The notes below the pieces were generated by a model. That model did no database searches. It had not been told where the DNA came from and saw nothing but the letters and a program-made list of their open reading frames with translations. The position numbers and the translations under genes are program-made. From Mycolicibacterium canariasense (lineage in GTDB: Bacteria > Actinomycetota > Actinomycetes > Mycobacteriales > Mycobacteriaceae), in assembly GCF_002101555.1 (NCBI RefSeq), contig NZ_LQOL01000099.1, positions 62,001 to 126,000 on the forward strand: a stretch of 64,000 bases of DNA. Reading direction: 5' to 3'. The stretch's first letter is position 1. Every line of letters starts with the position of its first letter. Positions 1 to 8,215 of this stretch are shown here, one piece after another.

Positions 1-1
1 G

Positions 2-433
2 TTCGACGCGGCGGCAGAGAGCCTGGGGGTGGAACGGGTGCGCACCCTGCACAACGGCTACCTGGCCAGCTGCGGACTCAACATTCCCCGCCTCGACAAT
101 GTCCGCCGCACAGTCGATTTCGCCTTGGAAATGCAGCGCATCGTCGACCGCTACAACGGCGAGACCGGCAACAACCTGCAGCTGCGGGCCGGCATCGACA
201 CCGGAACCGTGACCAGCGGCCTGGTCGGCCGGTCCAGCCTGGCCTACGACATGTGGGGCGCCACGGTCGATCTGGCCAACCAGGTGCAGAGCGGCTCCGC
301 GCAGCCCGGCGTCTACGTGACGGCACGGGTGCGCGATGCGGTGAGCGAGCCGAACCTGTTCGTGCCCGCAGGCGAGATCGCCGTCCCGGGCGGGACCGAG
401 CCGGTGTGGCGGCTCACGGAGCGCCGGCCGTGA
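2..433 (+). CDS. Class III adenylate/guanylate cyclase-like protein, C-terminal part (5' end outside window)
   Basis: This is the C-terminal part of a class III nucleotide cyclase catalytic domain; the reading frame is open from base 2. The core region around bases 190-290 (RAGIDTGTVTSGLVG, then WGATVDLANQ) is typical of the fold. Two catalytic positions look altered: the second metal Asp (usually GDG) reads HNG at about bases 50-58, and the Asn-x3-Arg transition-state pair reads Asp (269-271) and Gln (281-283). The stop overlaps the start of the next gene (GTGA), as in the M. tuberculosis pair Rv2435c/Rv2434c, which this appears to match. Family assignment is firm; enzymatic activity is doubtful. 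Confidence 0.85.
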   Translation, partial: FDAAAESLGVERVRTLHNGYLASCGLNIPRLDNVRRTVDFALEMQRIVDRYNGETGNNLQLRAGIDTGTVTSGLVGRSSLAYDMWGATVDLANQVQSGSAQPGVYVTARVRDAVSEPNLFVPAGEIAVPGGTEPVWRLTERRP

Positions 434-1827
434 CCGATCTGCTCGACGCGCCGTGGTTCTTCTGGTCCGTCGGCGTGTCGGTCGGGTTACCGGTCGCCCT
501 GGTCATCCTGACCGAGGTGCGCAGCGCGTTGGCCCGCCGCGGCAGTGCGCTGGTTCGTGCGGTGAGTTTGCTGAGGAATTACATCCTGCCGCTCGGTGCC
601 TTGTTGCTGCTGCTGACGAAGGCCACCGACGTCGACGCGGAAGCCACGCCGGTGCGCATCATCGCGACCGTTTTCGGCTTCGTCATCCTGATCCTGCTGT
701 TGTCGGGTTTCAATGCCACGCTGTTCCAGGGCGCCCCGGAAGGCAGCTGGCGCAAGCGGATTCCGTCGATCTTCCTCGATGTCGCACGCTTCGCGGTGAT
801 CGCGGTGGGGCTGGCGCTGATTTTCTCCTACGTGTGGGGCGCCAACGTCGGCGGCCTGTTCACCGCACTGGGCATCACCTCGATCGTGCTGGGCCTGGCA
901 CTGCAGAACTCGGTGGGCCAGATCGTCTCTGGTCTGCTGTTGCTGTTCGAGCAGCCGTTCCAGCTGGGCGACTGGCTGGACACCCCGTCGGCACGCGGCC
1001 GGGTGGTCGAAGTGAACTGGCGTGCAACGCATATCGACACCGGTAGTGGTATGCAGATCATGCCGAACTCGGTGTTGGCCGGGGCGTCGTTCACCAACCA
1101 GAGCCGCCCGGCCGGTGACCATTCGATTTCGGTGGTCAGCGTGTTCGCCCTCGACGATGCACCAGACCAGGTCTGCGCCATGTTGACCCGGGTGGCGGCC
1201 AATCTGCCCCAACTGCGGCCCGAGGCGCGGCCGAAAGCCGTTGCCATGGGCGGCCTGCAGTACAAGACGACGATCCCGCTGCGCAGTCCGGCCGACGACG
1301 GTTCGGCCAGGGCAACGTTCCTGCGCTGGATCTGGTATGCCGCTCGGCGTGCGGACCTGCACCTGGACGAGGCCGAGGACGATTTCGCCACGCCGGACCG
1401 GATCGCCGATTCGTTGCACGTGGTGGCCGCCACCCTGCGCCTCACCGAGGCTGAGTTCGGCGACCTGCTGCCGTATCTGCGGTTGACCCGTTACGGGAGC
1501 GAGGAGACCCTGCAGACCCCCGGCCAGGTTCCGGACCGGATGACGTTCATCGTCAAGGGCCTGGTGCGGCTGACCGCGGTACGGCCGGACGGTTCGATCG
1601 TCACCGTCCGGACCGCCGAGACCGGGGATTTCCTGGGCCAGACCGCCCTGACCCGCGAGCCCGTGTCCGCGGGTGCACACGCCCTGGACGAGGTCACGGT
1701 GCTGCAGATCGGCCGCACCCACGTCGAGCAGTTGGTGGCACGAAAACCGCTGCTGCTCCAGGAGATCGGGCGTGCCATCGAAGAACGCCGCAGCGCGGTG
1801 CGCGAGGCGCTGGCCGGCGCCGGCTAG
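430..1827 (+). CDS. MscS-type mechanosensitive channel with C-terminal cyclic-nucleotide-binding domain
   Basis: The GTG start at 430 overlaps the cyclase stop, giving 465 aa. The first half has several membrane segments ending in the MscS pore helix and beta domain (FTALGITSIVLGLALQNSVG at about residues 143-162, then PFQLGDWLD and PNSVLAGASFTNQ). The last about 130 residues form a cNMP-binding (cap-family effector) domain with the GDFLGQTAL turn. The protein should sit in the inner membrane and pass ions or small solutes. Coupling to a cyclase-like gene suggests cyclic nucleotide gating, which is inferred only. It corresponds to Rv2434c. Confidence 0.88.
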   Translation: MTDLLDAPWFFWSVGVSVGLPVALVILTEVRSALARRGSALVRAVSLLRNYILPLGALLLLLTKATDVDAEATPVRIIATVFGFVILILLLSGFNATLFQGAPEGSWRKRIPSIFLDVARFAVIAVGLALIFSYVWGANVGGLFTALGITSIVLGLALQNSVGQIVSGLLLLFEQPFQLGDWLDTPSARGRVVEVNWRATHIDTGSGMQIMPNSVLAGASFTNQSRPAGDHSISVVSVFALDDAPDQVCAMLTRVAANLPQLRPEARPKAVAMGGLQYKTTIPLRSPADDGSARATFLRWIWYAARRADLHLDEAEDDFATPDRIADSLHVVAATLRLTEAEFGDLLPYLRLTRYGSEETLQTPGQVPDRMTFIVKGLVRLTAVRPDGSIVTVRTAETGDFLGQTALTREPVSAGAHALDEVTVLQIGRTHVEQLVARKPLLLQEIGRAIEERRSAVREALAGAG

Positions 1828-2034
1828 TCCCCGCCGGATCCTGACGTGGCCCCGGTCGGGTCACGACGCGGTCACATGCGGGTCTCCCCGACGAGTCCCA
1901 ATCGTTGCCCAACCGCGACTGCACCGCACGGCCGTGTTACACGTGTGGCATTTGGGGCACGTGATTCACTTTCGACGAAGAAAGAGCAACGGCAATTGCT
2001 TGGATCTCTTACGAAAGGTGGGTTGGTTGCCGTT

Positions 2035-3030
2035 ATGAAGTTCATCAGAAAGATTCGTGGTCAGTGGCTCCGTCGGGCGGCGGTGGTCGCCGCGACCGTC
2101 GCCGCACTGCCCGGGCTGATCGGCTTCGCGGGGGGTTCGGCGACCGCAGGGGCCTTCTCGCGGCCGGGCCTGCCCGTGGAATACCTGGATGTGCCCTCGG
2201 CGTCGATGGGCCGTGACATCCGCATCCAATTCCAGGGCGGTGGCCCACACGCGCTGTACCTGCTCGACGGTCTGCGCGCCCAGGACGACTACAACGGCTG
2301 GGATATCAACACCCCGGCATTCGAGTGGTACTACCAGTCCGGCCTGTCCACGATCATGCCGGTCGGCGGTCAGTCCAGCTTCTACACCGACTGGTACCAG
2401 CCGTCGAAGGGCAACGGGCAGAACTACACCTACAAGTGGGAGACGTTCCTGACCCAGGAGCTGCCGGCCTGGCTGGAAGCCAACAAGGGCGTGTCACGTA
2501 CCGGCAACGCCGTGGTCGGTCTGTCGATGGCGGGCAGCGCCGCCCTGACCTACGCGATCTACCACCCGGATCAGTTCATCTACGCTGGCACGCTGTCGGG
2601 TTTCCTGAACCCGTCCGAGGGCTGGTGGCCGATGCTGATCGGGCTCGCCATGAACGACGCCGGTGGCTTCAACGCCGAAAGCATGTGGGGCCCTTCGTCG
2701 GATCCGGCGTGGCGGCGTAACGACCCGATGGTCAACATCAACCAGCTGGTGGCCAACAACACCCGCATCTGGATCTACTGCGGCACCGGCACGCCGTCCG
2801 AACTGGACACCTCCGGAGGCGGCGGCAACCTGATGGCGGCCCAGTTCCTCGAAGGGTTCACGCTGCGCACCAACATCACCTTCCGTGATCGCTACATCGC
2901 GGCCGGTGGCAACAACGGCGTGTTCAACTTCCCGCCGAACGGCACACACAGCTGGGGCTACTGGGGACAGCAGCTGCAGATGATGAAGCCGGACATCCAG
3001 CGGGTGCTGGGGGCGCAAGCCGCCGCCTGA
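2035..3030 (+). CDS. fbpC: Antigen 85C mycolyltransferase, secreted
   Basis: Encodes 331 aa with a basic N-terminus and a hydrophobic signal peptide of about 40 residues, probably cleaved before FSRPGLPVEYLDVPS. Antigen 85 proteins transfer mycolic acid between trehalose monomycolates and onto arabinogalactan in the cell wall. The nucleophile motif GLSMAGS, the helper Cys in IYCGTGTP and the late NGTHSWGYW histidine are present. The loop QPSKGNGQNYTYKWETF has no cysteine pair, which matches the 85C branch rather than 85A/B. ATG at 2035 is chosen because the signal peptide begins there; the purine stretch AAAGGTGGG lies about 12 bases upstream. Confidence 0.93.
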   Translation: MKFIRKIRGQWLRRAAVVAATVAALPGLIGFAGGSATAGAFSRPGLPVEYLDVPSASMGRDIRIQFQGGGPHALYLLDGLRAQDDYNGWDINTPAFEWYYQSGLSTIMPVGGQSSFYTDWYQPSKGNGQNYTYKWETFLTQELPAWLEANKGVSRTGNAVVGLSMAGSAALTYAIYHPDQFIYAGTLSGFLNPSEGWWPMLIGLAMNDAGGFNAESMWGPSSDPAWRRNDPMVNINQLVANNTRIWIYCGTGTPSELDTSGGGGNLMAAQFLEGFTLRTNITFRDRYIAAGGNNGVFNFPPNGTHSWGYWGQQLQMMKPDIQRVLGAQAAA

Positions 3031-3053
3031 CGGATCCGTCCGACCCGAAACCA

Positions 3054-3099
3054 CAGGGAGCCTGCCGCAACCCCCCGAGCGGCAGGCTCCCTGCTTTTC
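3054..3099. terminator. Intrinsic bidirectional terminator
   Basis: Perfect 14-bp inverted repeat (arms 3055-3068 and 3079-3092, sequence AGGGAGCCTGCCGC) with a 10-base loop, followed on the plus strand by GCTTTTC. It lies between the convergent ends of fbpC (3030) and the YhgE/Pip gene (3098), so it can serve both. Confidence 0.85.
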
Positions 3100-5059
3100 A
3101 CGGTTTGACGGCCGGCATCAGGGTGGAGATGGTCCACATCCGATTGCGCCGCGCGCACAACGACGAGACCAGCAAGCCGAGCGCGCCGATGGCCACCAGG
3201 ACCACGACGGCCTGCCACAGCCTGCCGTCCACACCGCCCAACACCAGCTGCCGTAACCCGTTGACGCCGAACGTCATCGGATCGTAGCGGTGGATGAACT
3301 GGAACGGTTTGGACGTCGTCTCCACCGGATACAGCCCACCCGCGCTCACCAACTGCACCATCAGCAGTGCCATCAACAGGACCCGGCCCAGCGTGGGACC
3401 GACCAGTGCGTTGACCGCCTGGGCGGCGGCCACGAAGGCGCACGCGATCAGCACCATGAACCCCAGCATCGCGACCGGGTGCTCGGCATGCATCCCGAGG
3501 GCGAAGCGCACCACCGCGTACAGGATGACGGCCTGACACGCGCCGATCGCGGCGGCGGGCAGGTAACTGGCCAACGCCACCCGCAGTGGGTGCACCTCCG
3601 CCGCGACCGCACGAGACTGCAACGGCCGCAGCACCATCCACAGCATCAACGCGCCGAAGAACAGCGCCAGCGTGAGGAAGAACGGGGCCATGCCGGTGCC
3701 GAAGTTCGGCGCGCCGTTCTCGTGCGAGGCCTGCAGGTGGACCGGGCCGCCGATGGTATCGGCGATCGCATCCTTCTGCTGGGCAGTCCACTGGGGGACG
3801 TGCTGGGCGCCGTCGGCCAACTTGCCGGCCAGTTCCGAGGCGCCGTCTCGTAGTTGCGTGGTACCGGACTTCAGCTGGTGCGCACCGTCGTCCAGCCGCA
3901 CGAGGCCGCGGTTCAGGTCGGCACTGCCGGTGGCCACGCGGTCGGCGCCGTCGCGCAGCTCGGTGAGCTTGTCGGTGAGGTCCTGACCGCCGCGGCCCAG
4001 GTCGTCGAGCGAACGGCTCAGGGCACTGTCGGGTGTCCTCAGCACCGATGTCATGGCGATCGCGGAATCCTCGGCGCTGGACAGCTGTTGGCGGATCTGC
4101 GGGCTGAACTGGTGCGACTGCAACTGGTTCTGGATGTCGCGCAGCGAGTTCGCCGCACCGGCGGCCAGTGGATCCGGGCTGGCAGAGAGTTGGTCGATCA
4201 CCGGTCCCAGGCCCTTGGCCGCGCGGTCCTGCGCGTCGGCGATGGTGTCGAGTTCATCGGTCGCCTGTCGCAATGCGGTCACCCCGGTGCGCAACTGCTC
4301 GTCGCTGCCGCCCAACTGCGACAGCGCCTTGCTGACCGTGATCATCGGATCGGTCGCCTTGTTGATGGCCGCGGACAGTTGCCGGGCGCCGGTGGCCAGC
4401 TCGGCCGAGCCGGTCTTGGCGCTGTCCAGGCCGGTGGCGAGTTGACCGGCGCCGTCGTCGGCCCGGACGGTTCCGTCGGCGAGTTGCCGGGCGCCGTTCG
4501 CCGCCTCCTTGATGCCCGAGCCGGAGGAAACCACCACGGAGAGCACCTGGTTCACCGACTGCCCGGCGATCCGTGCGGAGACGGCGTTGAGCACCTGCTC
4601 GATCGCGGTGTGCCCGATGCTGCTGGAAATGTAGTTGTTCGCGTCGTTGTAGACGGCGATCAGGTCGGCCTTCTTCGGGTTTCCGGTCACCGGAGAGGCC
4701 ACCGCCGCACTGAAATCGGGCGGCAACTCCAGCATGAAGTAGTACTTGCCGTGTTCCACCCCGCTGCGCGCCTCGTCGGGATCGACCACGTGCCAATCCA
4801 ATCCGCCGTCGGCGAGCAGGCTCTTGGCCACCTCGGCGCCCGCGTCGATGTGCTGCCCCGAAACCTCGGCTCCCCGATCGGAATTGACCAACGCCACCGG
4901 CATCTTGTCGACATGCCCGAACGGGTCCCAGTACGCCCACAGGTACAGCGCCCCGTACACCAGGGGCATGAGCATCAACACCGCGATGCCGATGCGCCCC
5001 AGCCGGCTTCGACCGAACCGCTTGGCTTCCGAACCGAAGGCGAACACGGCCGCCATCAC
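3098..5059 (-). CDS. YhgE/Pip-family membrane protein (ABC-2 permease-like)
   Basis: Encodes 653 aa with one N-terminal membrane helix (about residues 20-42), a large periplasmic region rich in heptad-like repeats (LADGT, LATG, LNRGLVRLDDGA and similar, roughly 190-430) and about five C-terminal membrane segments. This is the YhgE/Pip architecture, related to ABC-2 permeases and ESX/phage-infection proteins; the transported substrate is unknown. The start overlaps the stop of the upstream ATPase-like gene by 4 bases, so the two form an operon, probably controlled by the divergent TetR. Confidence 0.85.
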   Translation of the reverse strand: MMAAVFAFGSEAKRFGRSRLGRIGIAVLMLMPLVYGALYLWAYWDPFGHVDKMPVALVNSDRGAEVSGQHIDAGAEVAKSLLADGGLDWHVVDPDEARSGVEHGKYYFMLELPPDFSAAVASPVTGNPKKADLIAVYNDANNYISSSIGHTAIEQVLNAVSARIAGQSVNQVLSVVVSSGSGIKEAANGARQLADGTVRADDGAGQLATGLDSAKTGSAELATGARQLSAAINKATDPMITVSKALSQLGGSDEQLRTGVTALRQATDELDTIADAQDRAAKGLGPVIDQLSASPDPLAAGAANSLRDIQNQLQSHQFSPQIRQQLSSAEDSAIAMTSVLRTPDSALSRSLDDLGRGGQDLTDKLTELRDGADRVATGSADLNRGLVRLDDGAHQLKSGTTQLRDGASELAGKLADGAQHVPQWTAQQKDAIADTIGGPVHLQASHENGAPNFGTGMAPFFLTLALFFGALMLWMVLRPLQSRAVAAEVHPLRVALASYLPAAAIGACQAVILYAVVRFALGMHAEHPVAMLGFMVLIACAFVAAAQAVNALVGPTLGRVLLMALLMVQLVSAGGLYPVETTSKPFQFIHRYDPMTFGVNGLRQLVLGGVDGRLWQAVVVLVAIGALGLLVSSLCARRNRMWTISTLMPAVKP

Positions 5060-5763
5060 AGGCCTCCCATCAAGGCGCGCACATCGTGCAGGTGGTGCTC
5101 GGCAGCGGTGCCGCCCAGCGGGTTGGTGACGCCGACGACCACGGTGCGCCGCGCGGCGAGCGCCGCGAGCCGGTCGACGGCCAGGGCGCGCTGTTGCTGG
5201 TCGCGTACCTGTTCCAGGTCGCCGACGATCAGGACGTCGCGATCGCTCATCAGGGCCAGGGTGACGCGCAACAGGAACAGCTCGATATCGGTCAGGTCGC
5301 CTATATAGGCATCCAGCCGGGGCGCGGCGAGGTCACCGAACACGTCGGTCAGTTGGTCGTACCCGGCGCCGGCGCCGACCTTGCGGTACCACGGGGACAG
5401 CCAGCGCCGCTGCTCGGCCAGCACCGTCGCGACCGTGACGGCGTCCTCGAGTTCGTCGATATCGCCGAACGCGGCGATGGCGCAGTGCCGCCGGATGCGT
5501 GGCGCAGTGGTGGCGCCGTAGACCGACACCGCCCCGGCACTCGGGGCCAGCCGGCCGGCCAGCGTCAGTAGCAGCGCGCTCTGCGGGTGACCGCCCGGCA
5601 TCTGGATCGCGTGGAAGCCCGCGTCCAGGGACAGGTCGATCCCGGCGAACAGTGGACCGTGTTCGCCGTCCACGCCGAGCCCGTGTGCGGTGATGACGGG
5701 CGCGCCGTCGGTAGTGGTGGCCGGCTCGTCGGCCGGCGTGGTGTCGGAAAGGGTGCCGTTCAA
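5056..5763 (-). CDS. Degenerate ABC transporter ATP-binding protein
   Basis: Encodes 235 aa with an ABC-ATPase layout: ITAHGLGVDGEHGPLFAGIDLSLDAG at the N-terminus, then LLTLAGRLAPSAGAVSVYG, then a helical part. The Walker A lysine is missing (MPGGHPQSALL where GxxGxGKS is expected), the LSGGQ signature reads LTDIE, and the Walker B strand (DVLIVGDLE) has a changed end. It probably binds nucleotide poorly or acts structurally with the YhgE/Pip partner, whose start it overlaps. The start appears to be TTG at 5763, as no upstream ATG or GTG is in frame before the operator. Confidence 0.72.
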   Translation of the reverse strand: MNGTLSDTTPADEPATTTDGAPVITAHGLGVDGEHGPLFAGIDLSLDAGFHAIQMPGGHPQSALLLTLAGRLAPSAGAVSVYGATTAPRIRRHCAIAAFGDIDELEDAVTVATVLAEQRRWLSPWYRKVGAGAGYDQLTDVFGDLAAPRLDAYIGDLTDIELFLLRVTLALMSDRDVLIVGDLEQVRDQQQRALAVDRLAALAARRTVVVGVTNPLGGTAAEHHLHDVRALMGGL

Positions 5764-5778
5764 GACCGTCTCTTTCGA

Positions 5779-5811
5779 TACTCGTGAGTATCCATTGGAT
5801 ACCGACGAGTA
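5779..5811. promoter_or_regulatory. TetR operator, 33-bp two-part palindrome
   Basis: The arms are TACTCG (5779-5784) plus GTATCC (5788-5793), mirrored by GGATAC (5797-5802) plus CGAGTA (5806-5811), centred on 5795. It sits between the divergent ABC/YhgE operon (start 5763) and the TetR gene (start 5823), the usual place for an autoregulatory TetR site. Binding is inferred from position and symmetry. Confidence 0.8.
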
Positions 5812-5822
5812 TGCTTTTGCGT

Positions 5823-6428
5823 ATGAGGGCTGTCAAACGACGTGTTCGGCCCCGACGTGAAGACGTTCGGGACCGCATTCTGGACGCCGCGTTGGAGGTG
5901 TTCGCCGCGGCCGGGTTCGCCGGGGCGACCATCGACGCCATCGGACAGGCCGCCGGCTTCACCAAGGGTGCGGTGTACTCCAACTTCGGCTCGAAGGACG
6001 AACTGTTCCTGGCCCTGCTGGACCGACAGTTCGAACAACGCGGCGCGGTGATCGCCGGAGCGTTCGGCAGCGGTGCCGGCGACCTGGCCGCGACCACTGC
6101 TGCGGTGAGCCGGTCGATGCTCGACTCGATCCACGCCCAGCGGGCATATCACCTGGTCTATTTCGAGTACTGGCTACGCGCGGTGCGCGACCCGCACCTG
6201 CGCGACCAGCTGGTCGAGCGCAGCCGGGCGGCCGCCGACCAAGCCGTGCAGGTCGTGGCGCAGGCCGAGCCCACCTTGTCCGGCCATCAATTGACTGGGC
6301 TGGCAAAGCTTTTCGTGGCAATGACCACCGGCATCGCGATGGAGGAGATCCTGCAGCCGGGCGGTATCGCGGTCGCGGATCTGGAGCGGTTGCTCACTGC
6401 ACTGCTGGCGGCGACGCCGGCGGAGTAG
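5823..6428 (+). CDS. TetR-family transcriptional regulator
   Basis: Encodes 201 aa. The N-terminal helix-turn-helix is typical (ILDAALEVFAAAGFAGATID, then AAGFTKGAVYSNFGSKDELF), followed by a ligand-binding helical domain. Starts further upstream exist in frame (GTG 5784, ATG 5811) but would place the 33-bp operator inside or across the coding region, so ATG 5823 is preferred. It probably represses the divergent degenerate-ABC/YhgE operon and itself; the ligand is unknown. Confidence 0.9.
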   Translation: MRAVKRRVRPRREDVRDRILDAALEVFAAAGFAGATIDAIGQAAGFTKGAVYSNFGSKDELFLALLDRQFEQRGAVIAGAFGSGAGDLAATTAAVSRSMLDSIHAQRAYHLVYFEYWLRAVRDPHLRDQLVERSRAAADQAVQVVAQAEPTLSGHQLTGLAKLFVAMTTGIAMEEILQPGGIAVADLERLLTALLAATPAE

Positions 6429-6432
6429 CCGC

Positions 6433-7155
6433 TCAGCCCTGCACGGTGGGGCGGATGGTCAGGTCGCCGATCTCGACGTCGCGGGGCTGCTCGATGGCGA
6501 AGGCCACCGCGCGGGCCACGGCCTCCGGGGCGATGGCGATCGCGTCCATCGTGGACCGGGTCTCGGCCGAACCACCGAGTTCGGTGCGCACATAGCCGGG
6601 GGAAATGCTGGTGGTGCGGATCACCCCGTCGGTGGACTCCTGCCGCAACGCCTCCAACAGCGTGCGGACCGCATTCTTGGTCGCCGCGTACACACCCATG
6701 TTCGGCACGATCTTCAGGCCCGCGGTCGACACCGTGGTGACGAAGTCGCCGTGCCCCTGGCGCAGAAACACCGGCATCGCGGCAGCGATCCCGTTGAGCA
6801 CCCCGCGCAGATTGACGTCGATCATGTCCGACCACTCGGCCAGGGCACCGTCGGCCAGCGGACCGAGTGTGGCGACTCCGGCGTTGCCCACCAGCACATC
6901 CAGCCCGCCGTACGCGTCGACCGCCGTCGTCACCAACCGGCGCGCATCCTCGGCCCGGGTGATGTCGATGACCGCGTGGGCCACCTCCGCCCCGTCGGCA
7001 CGCAGGGAATCCTGCAGCTGCGCCAGCCGATCGGCGCGCCGAGCTCCCAACACCACCCGTGCGCCGCGCTGCGCGAGCAACCGGGCGGTCGCCGCGCCGA
7101 TCCCGCTGCTGGCACCGGTGATCGCGACCACTTTGCCGGTCAACGGATCCGTCAT
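6433..7155 (-). CDS. Short-chain dehydrogenase/reductase
   Basis: Encodes 240 aa of the classical SDR family: cofactor motif TGASSGIG at residues 14-21, NAG motif (VLVGNAG), a Ser in VSTAG and the catalytic YAATK. It reduces or oxidises an unknown carbonyl/alcohol substrate with NAD(P)H in the cytosol. The start (ATG 7155) overlaps the stop of the upstream MDR gene by 4 bases, so the two oxidoreductases are co-transcribed. It ends 4 bases from the convergent TetR gene. Confidence 0.9.
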   Translation of the reverse strand: MTDPLTGKVVAITGASSGIGAATARLLAQRGARVVLGARRADRLAQLQDSLRADGAEVAHAVIDITRAEDARRLVTTAVDAYGGLDVLVGNAGVATLGPLADGALAEWSDMIDVNLRGVLNGIAAAMPVFLRQGHGDFVTTVSTAGLKIVPNMGVYAATKNAVRTLLEALRQESTDGVIRTTSISPGYVRTELGGSAETRSTMDAIAIAPEAVARAVAFAIEQPRDVEIGDLTIRPTVQG

Positions 7156-8093
7156 GGGCGCAGCACCAGCTTGCCGCGGGTGTGCCGCTCCTCCAGATCG
7201 CGGTACGCCGCGCGCACCTGATCCAGCGGGTACACCTTCGCGATGGGGACCTCCAGCTCACCGGCCGCAACCAAGTCGGCCAGTTCGGCCAGGACCGCCG
7301 CGGTGCTGGCCTCGGCGCTGCCCACACCCAGAACCCCGTACTGCTCGATCGCGGCGAAATCGATGATGGTGTCGACCCGTTCGGGGGCGACCCCCAATTC
7401 GTCGACCGCGAGGGCGACGTACCCGCCGCCGAAGAAGTCCAGGAACGCGTCGGCCGCTCCGCCCGGCGCTGCCGCCTTCAGTCGGCCGGCCAGCCCGTCA
7501 CCGTAGTTCACCGGGACCGCCGCGTGCTCACGCAGCCACGCGTCATTTCCCGGCCCGGCGATGCCCAGCACCGTCGCGCCCTGCCGGGCGGCCAGTTGCA
7601 CCGCGATGGAGCCCACGCCACCGGCCGCTCCGGCGATCGCCACGGTGTCACCGGCCTTGAGCCCGACCGACCGCACGGCGGCATACGCGGTGCAACCGGC
7701 GACGTACAGCGATCCGGCGACCTCCCAGGACACGCCGGCGGGTTTGATGGTGAGCTGGTCGGCGGGCACCGCCACGAACTCGGCATGACTGGAGCGGGCG
7801 AGCGAGAAGCCGAGCACCTCGTCACCGACCGCGAAGTCCGCGACGCCGGTCCGCCCGCCAGGGTCACCCACTTCGACGACGACACCGGCCAGGTCACTGC
7901 CCTGGCCGGACGGGAACGTCGCCGGCCAGCGGTCGTGTAGGACCCCGTGGCGGATCAACGCCTCGCCGGGGTTGATGCCGGCCGCCTTCACCTCGACGAG
8001 TACCTCCCCCTTTGCCGGGACGGGCCGGGGCACGTCGCGTACCTCCAGCACGTCGATGTCCCCATACTGGTCGAATTGCACGGCTTTGGCCAT
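7152..8093 (-). CDS. NADP-dependent quinone-oxidoreductase-like MDR enzyme
   Basis: Encodes 313 aa of the zinc-independent medium-chain dehydrogenase family (quinone oxidoreductase type). An N-terminal GroES-like domain (MAKAVQFDQYGDIDVLEV) precedes the nucleotide-binding motif AGAAGGVGSIAVQLA at about 150. No zinc-ligand cysteine set is seen. ATG 8093 is taken as start because the family N-terminus begins there, although the frame is open 14 codons further. First gene of a two-gene unit with the SDR. Confidence 0.88.
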   Translation of the reverse strand: MAKAVQFDQYGDIDVLEVRDVPRPVPAKGEVLVEVKAAGINPGEALIRHGVLHDRWPATFPSGQGSDLAGVVVEVGDPGGRTGVADFAVGDEVLGFSLARSSHAEFVAVPADQLTIKPAGVSWEVAGSLYVAGCTAYAAVRSVGLKAGDTVAIAGAAGGVGSIAVQLAARQGATVLGIAGPGNDAWLREHAAVPVNYGDGLAGRLKAAAPGGAADAFLDFFGGGYVALAVDELGVAPERVDTIIDFAAIEQYGVLGVGSAEASTAAVLAELADLVAAGELEVPIAKVYPLDQVRAAYRDLEERHTRGKLVLRP

Positions 8094-8215
8094 GAGAGTT
8101 ACGACGAGGTGAGGTGCGCAGGTATTCCGCCGCACGGCGATCCACAGGTGCTGCTCGCCGGGTCCGACAACTCCTTACAAGCAACTTCACAGTTTCGCGA
8201 CCTACCGTCGGCCCG

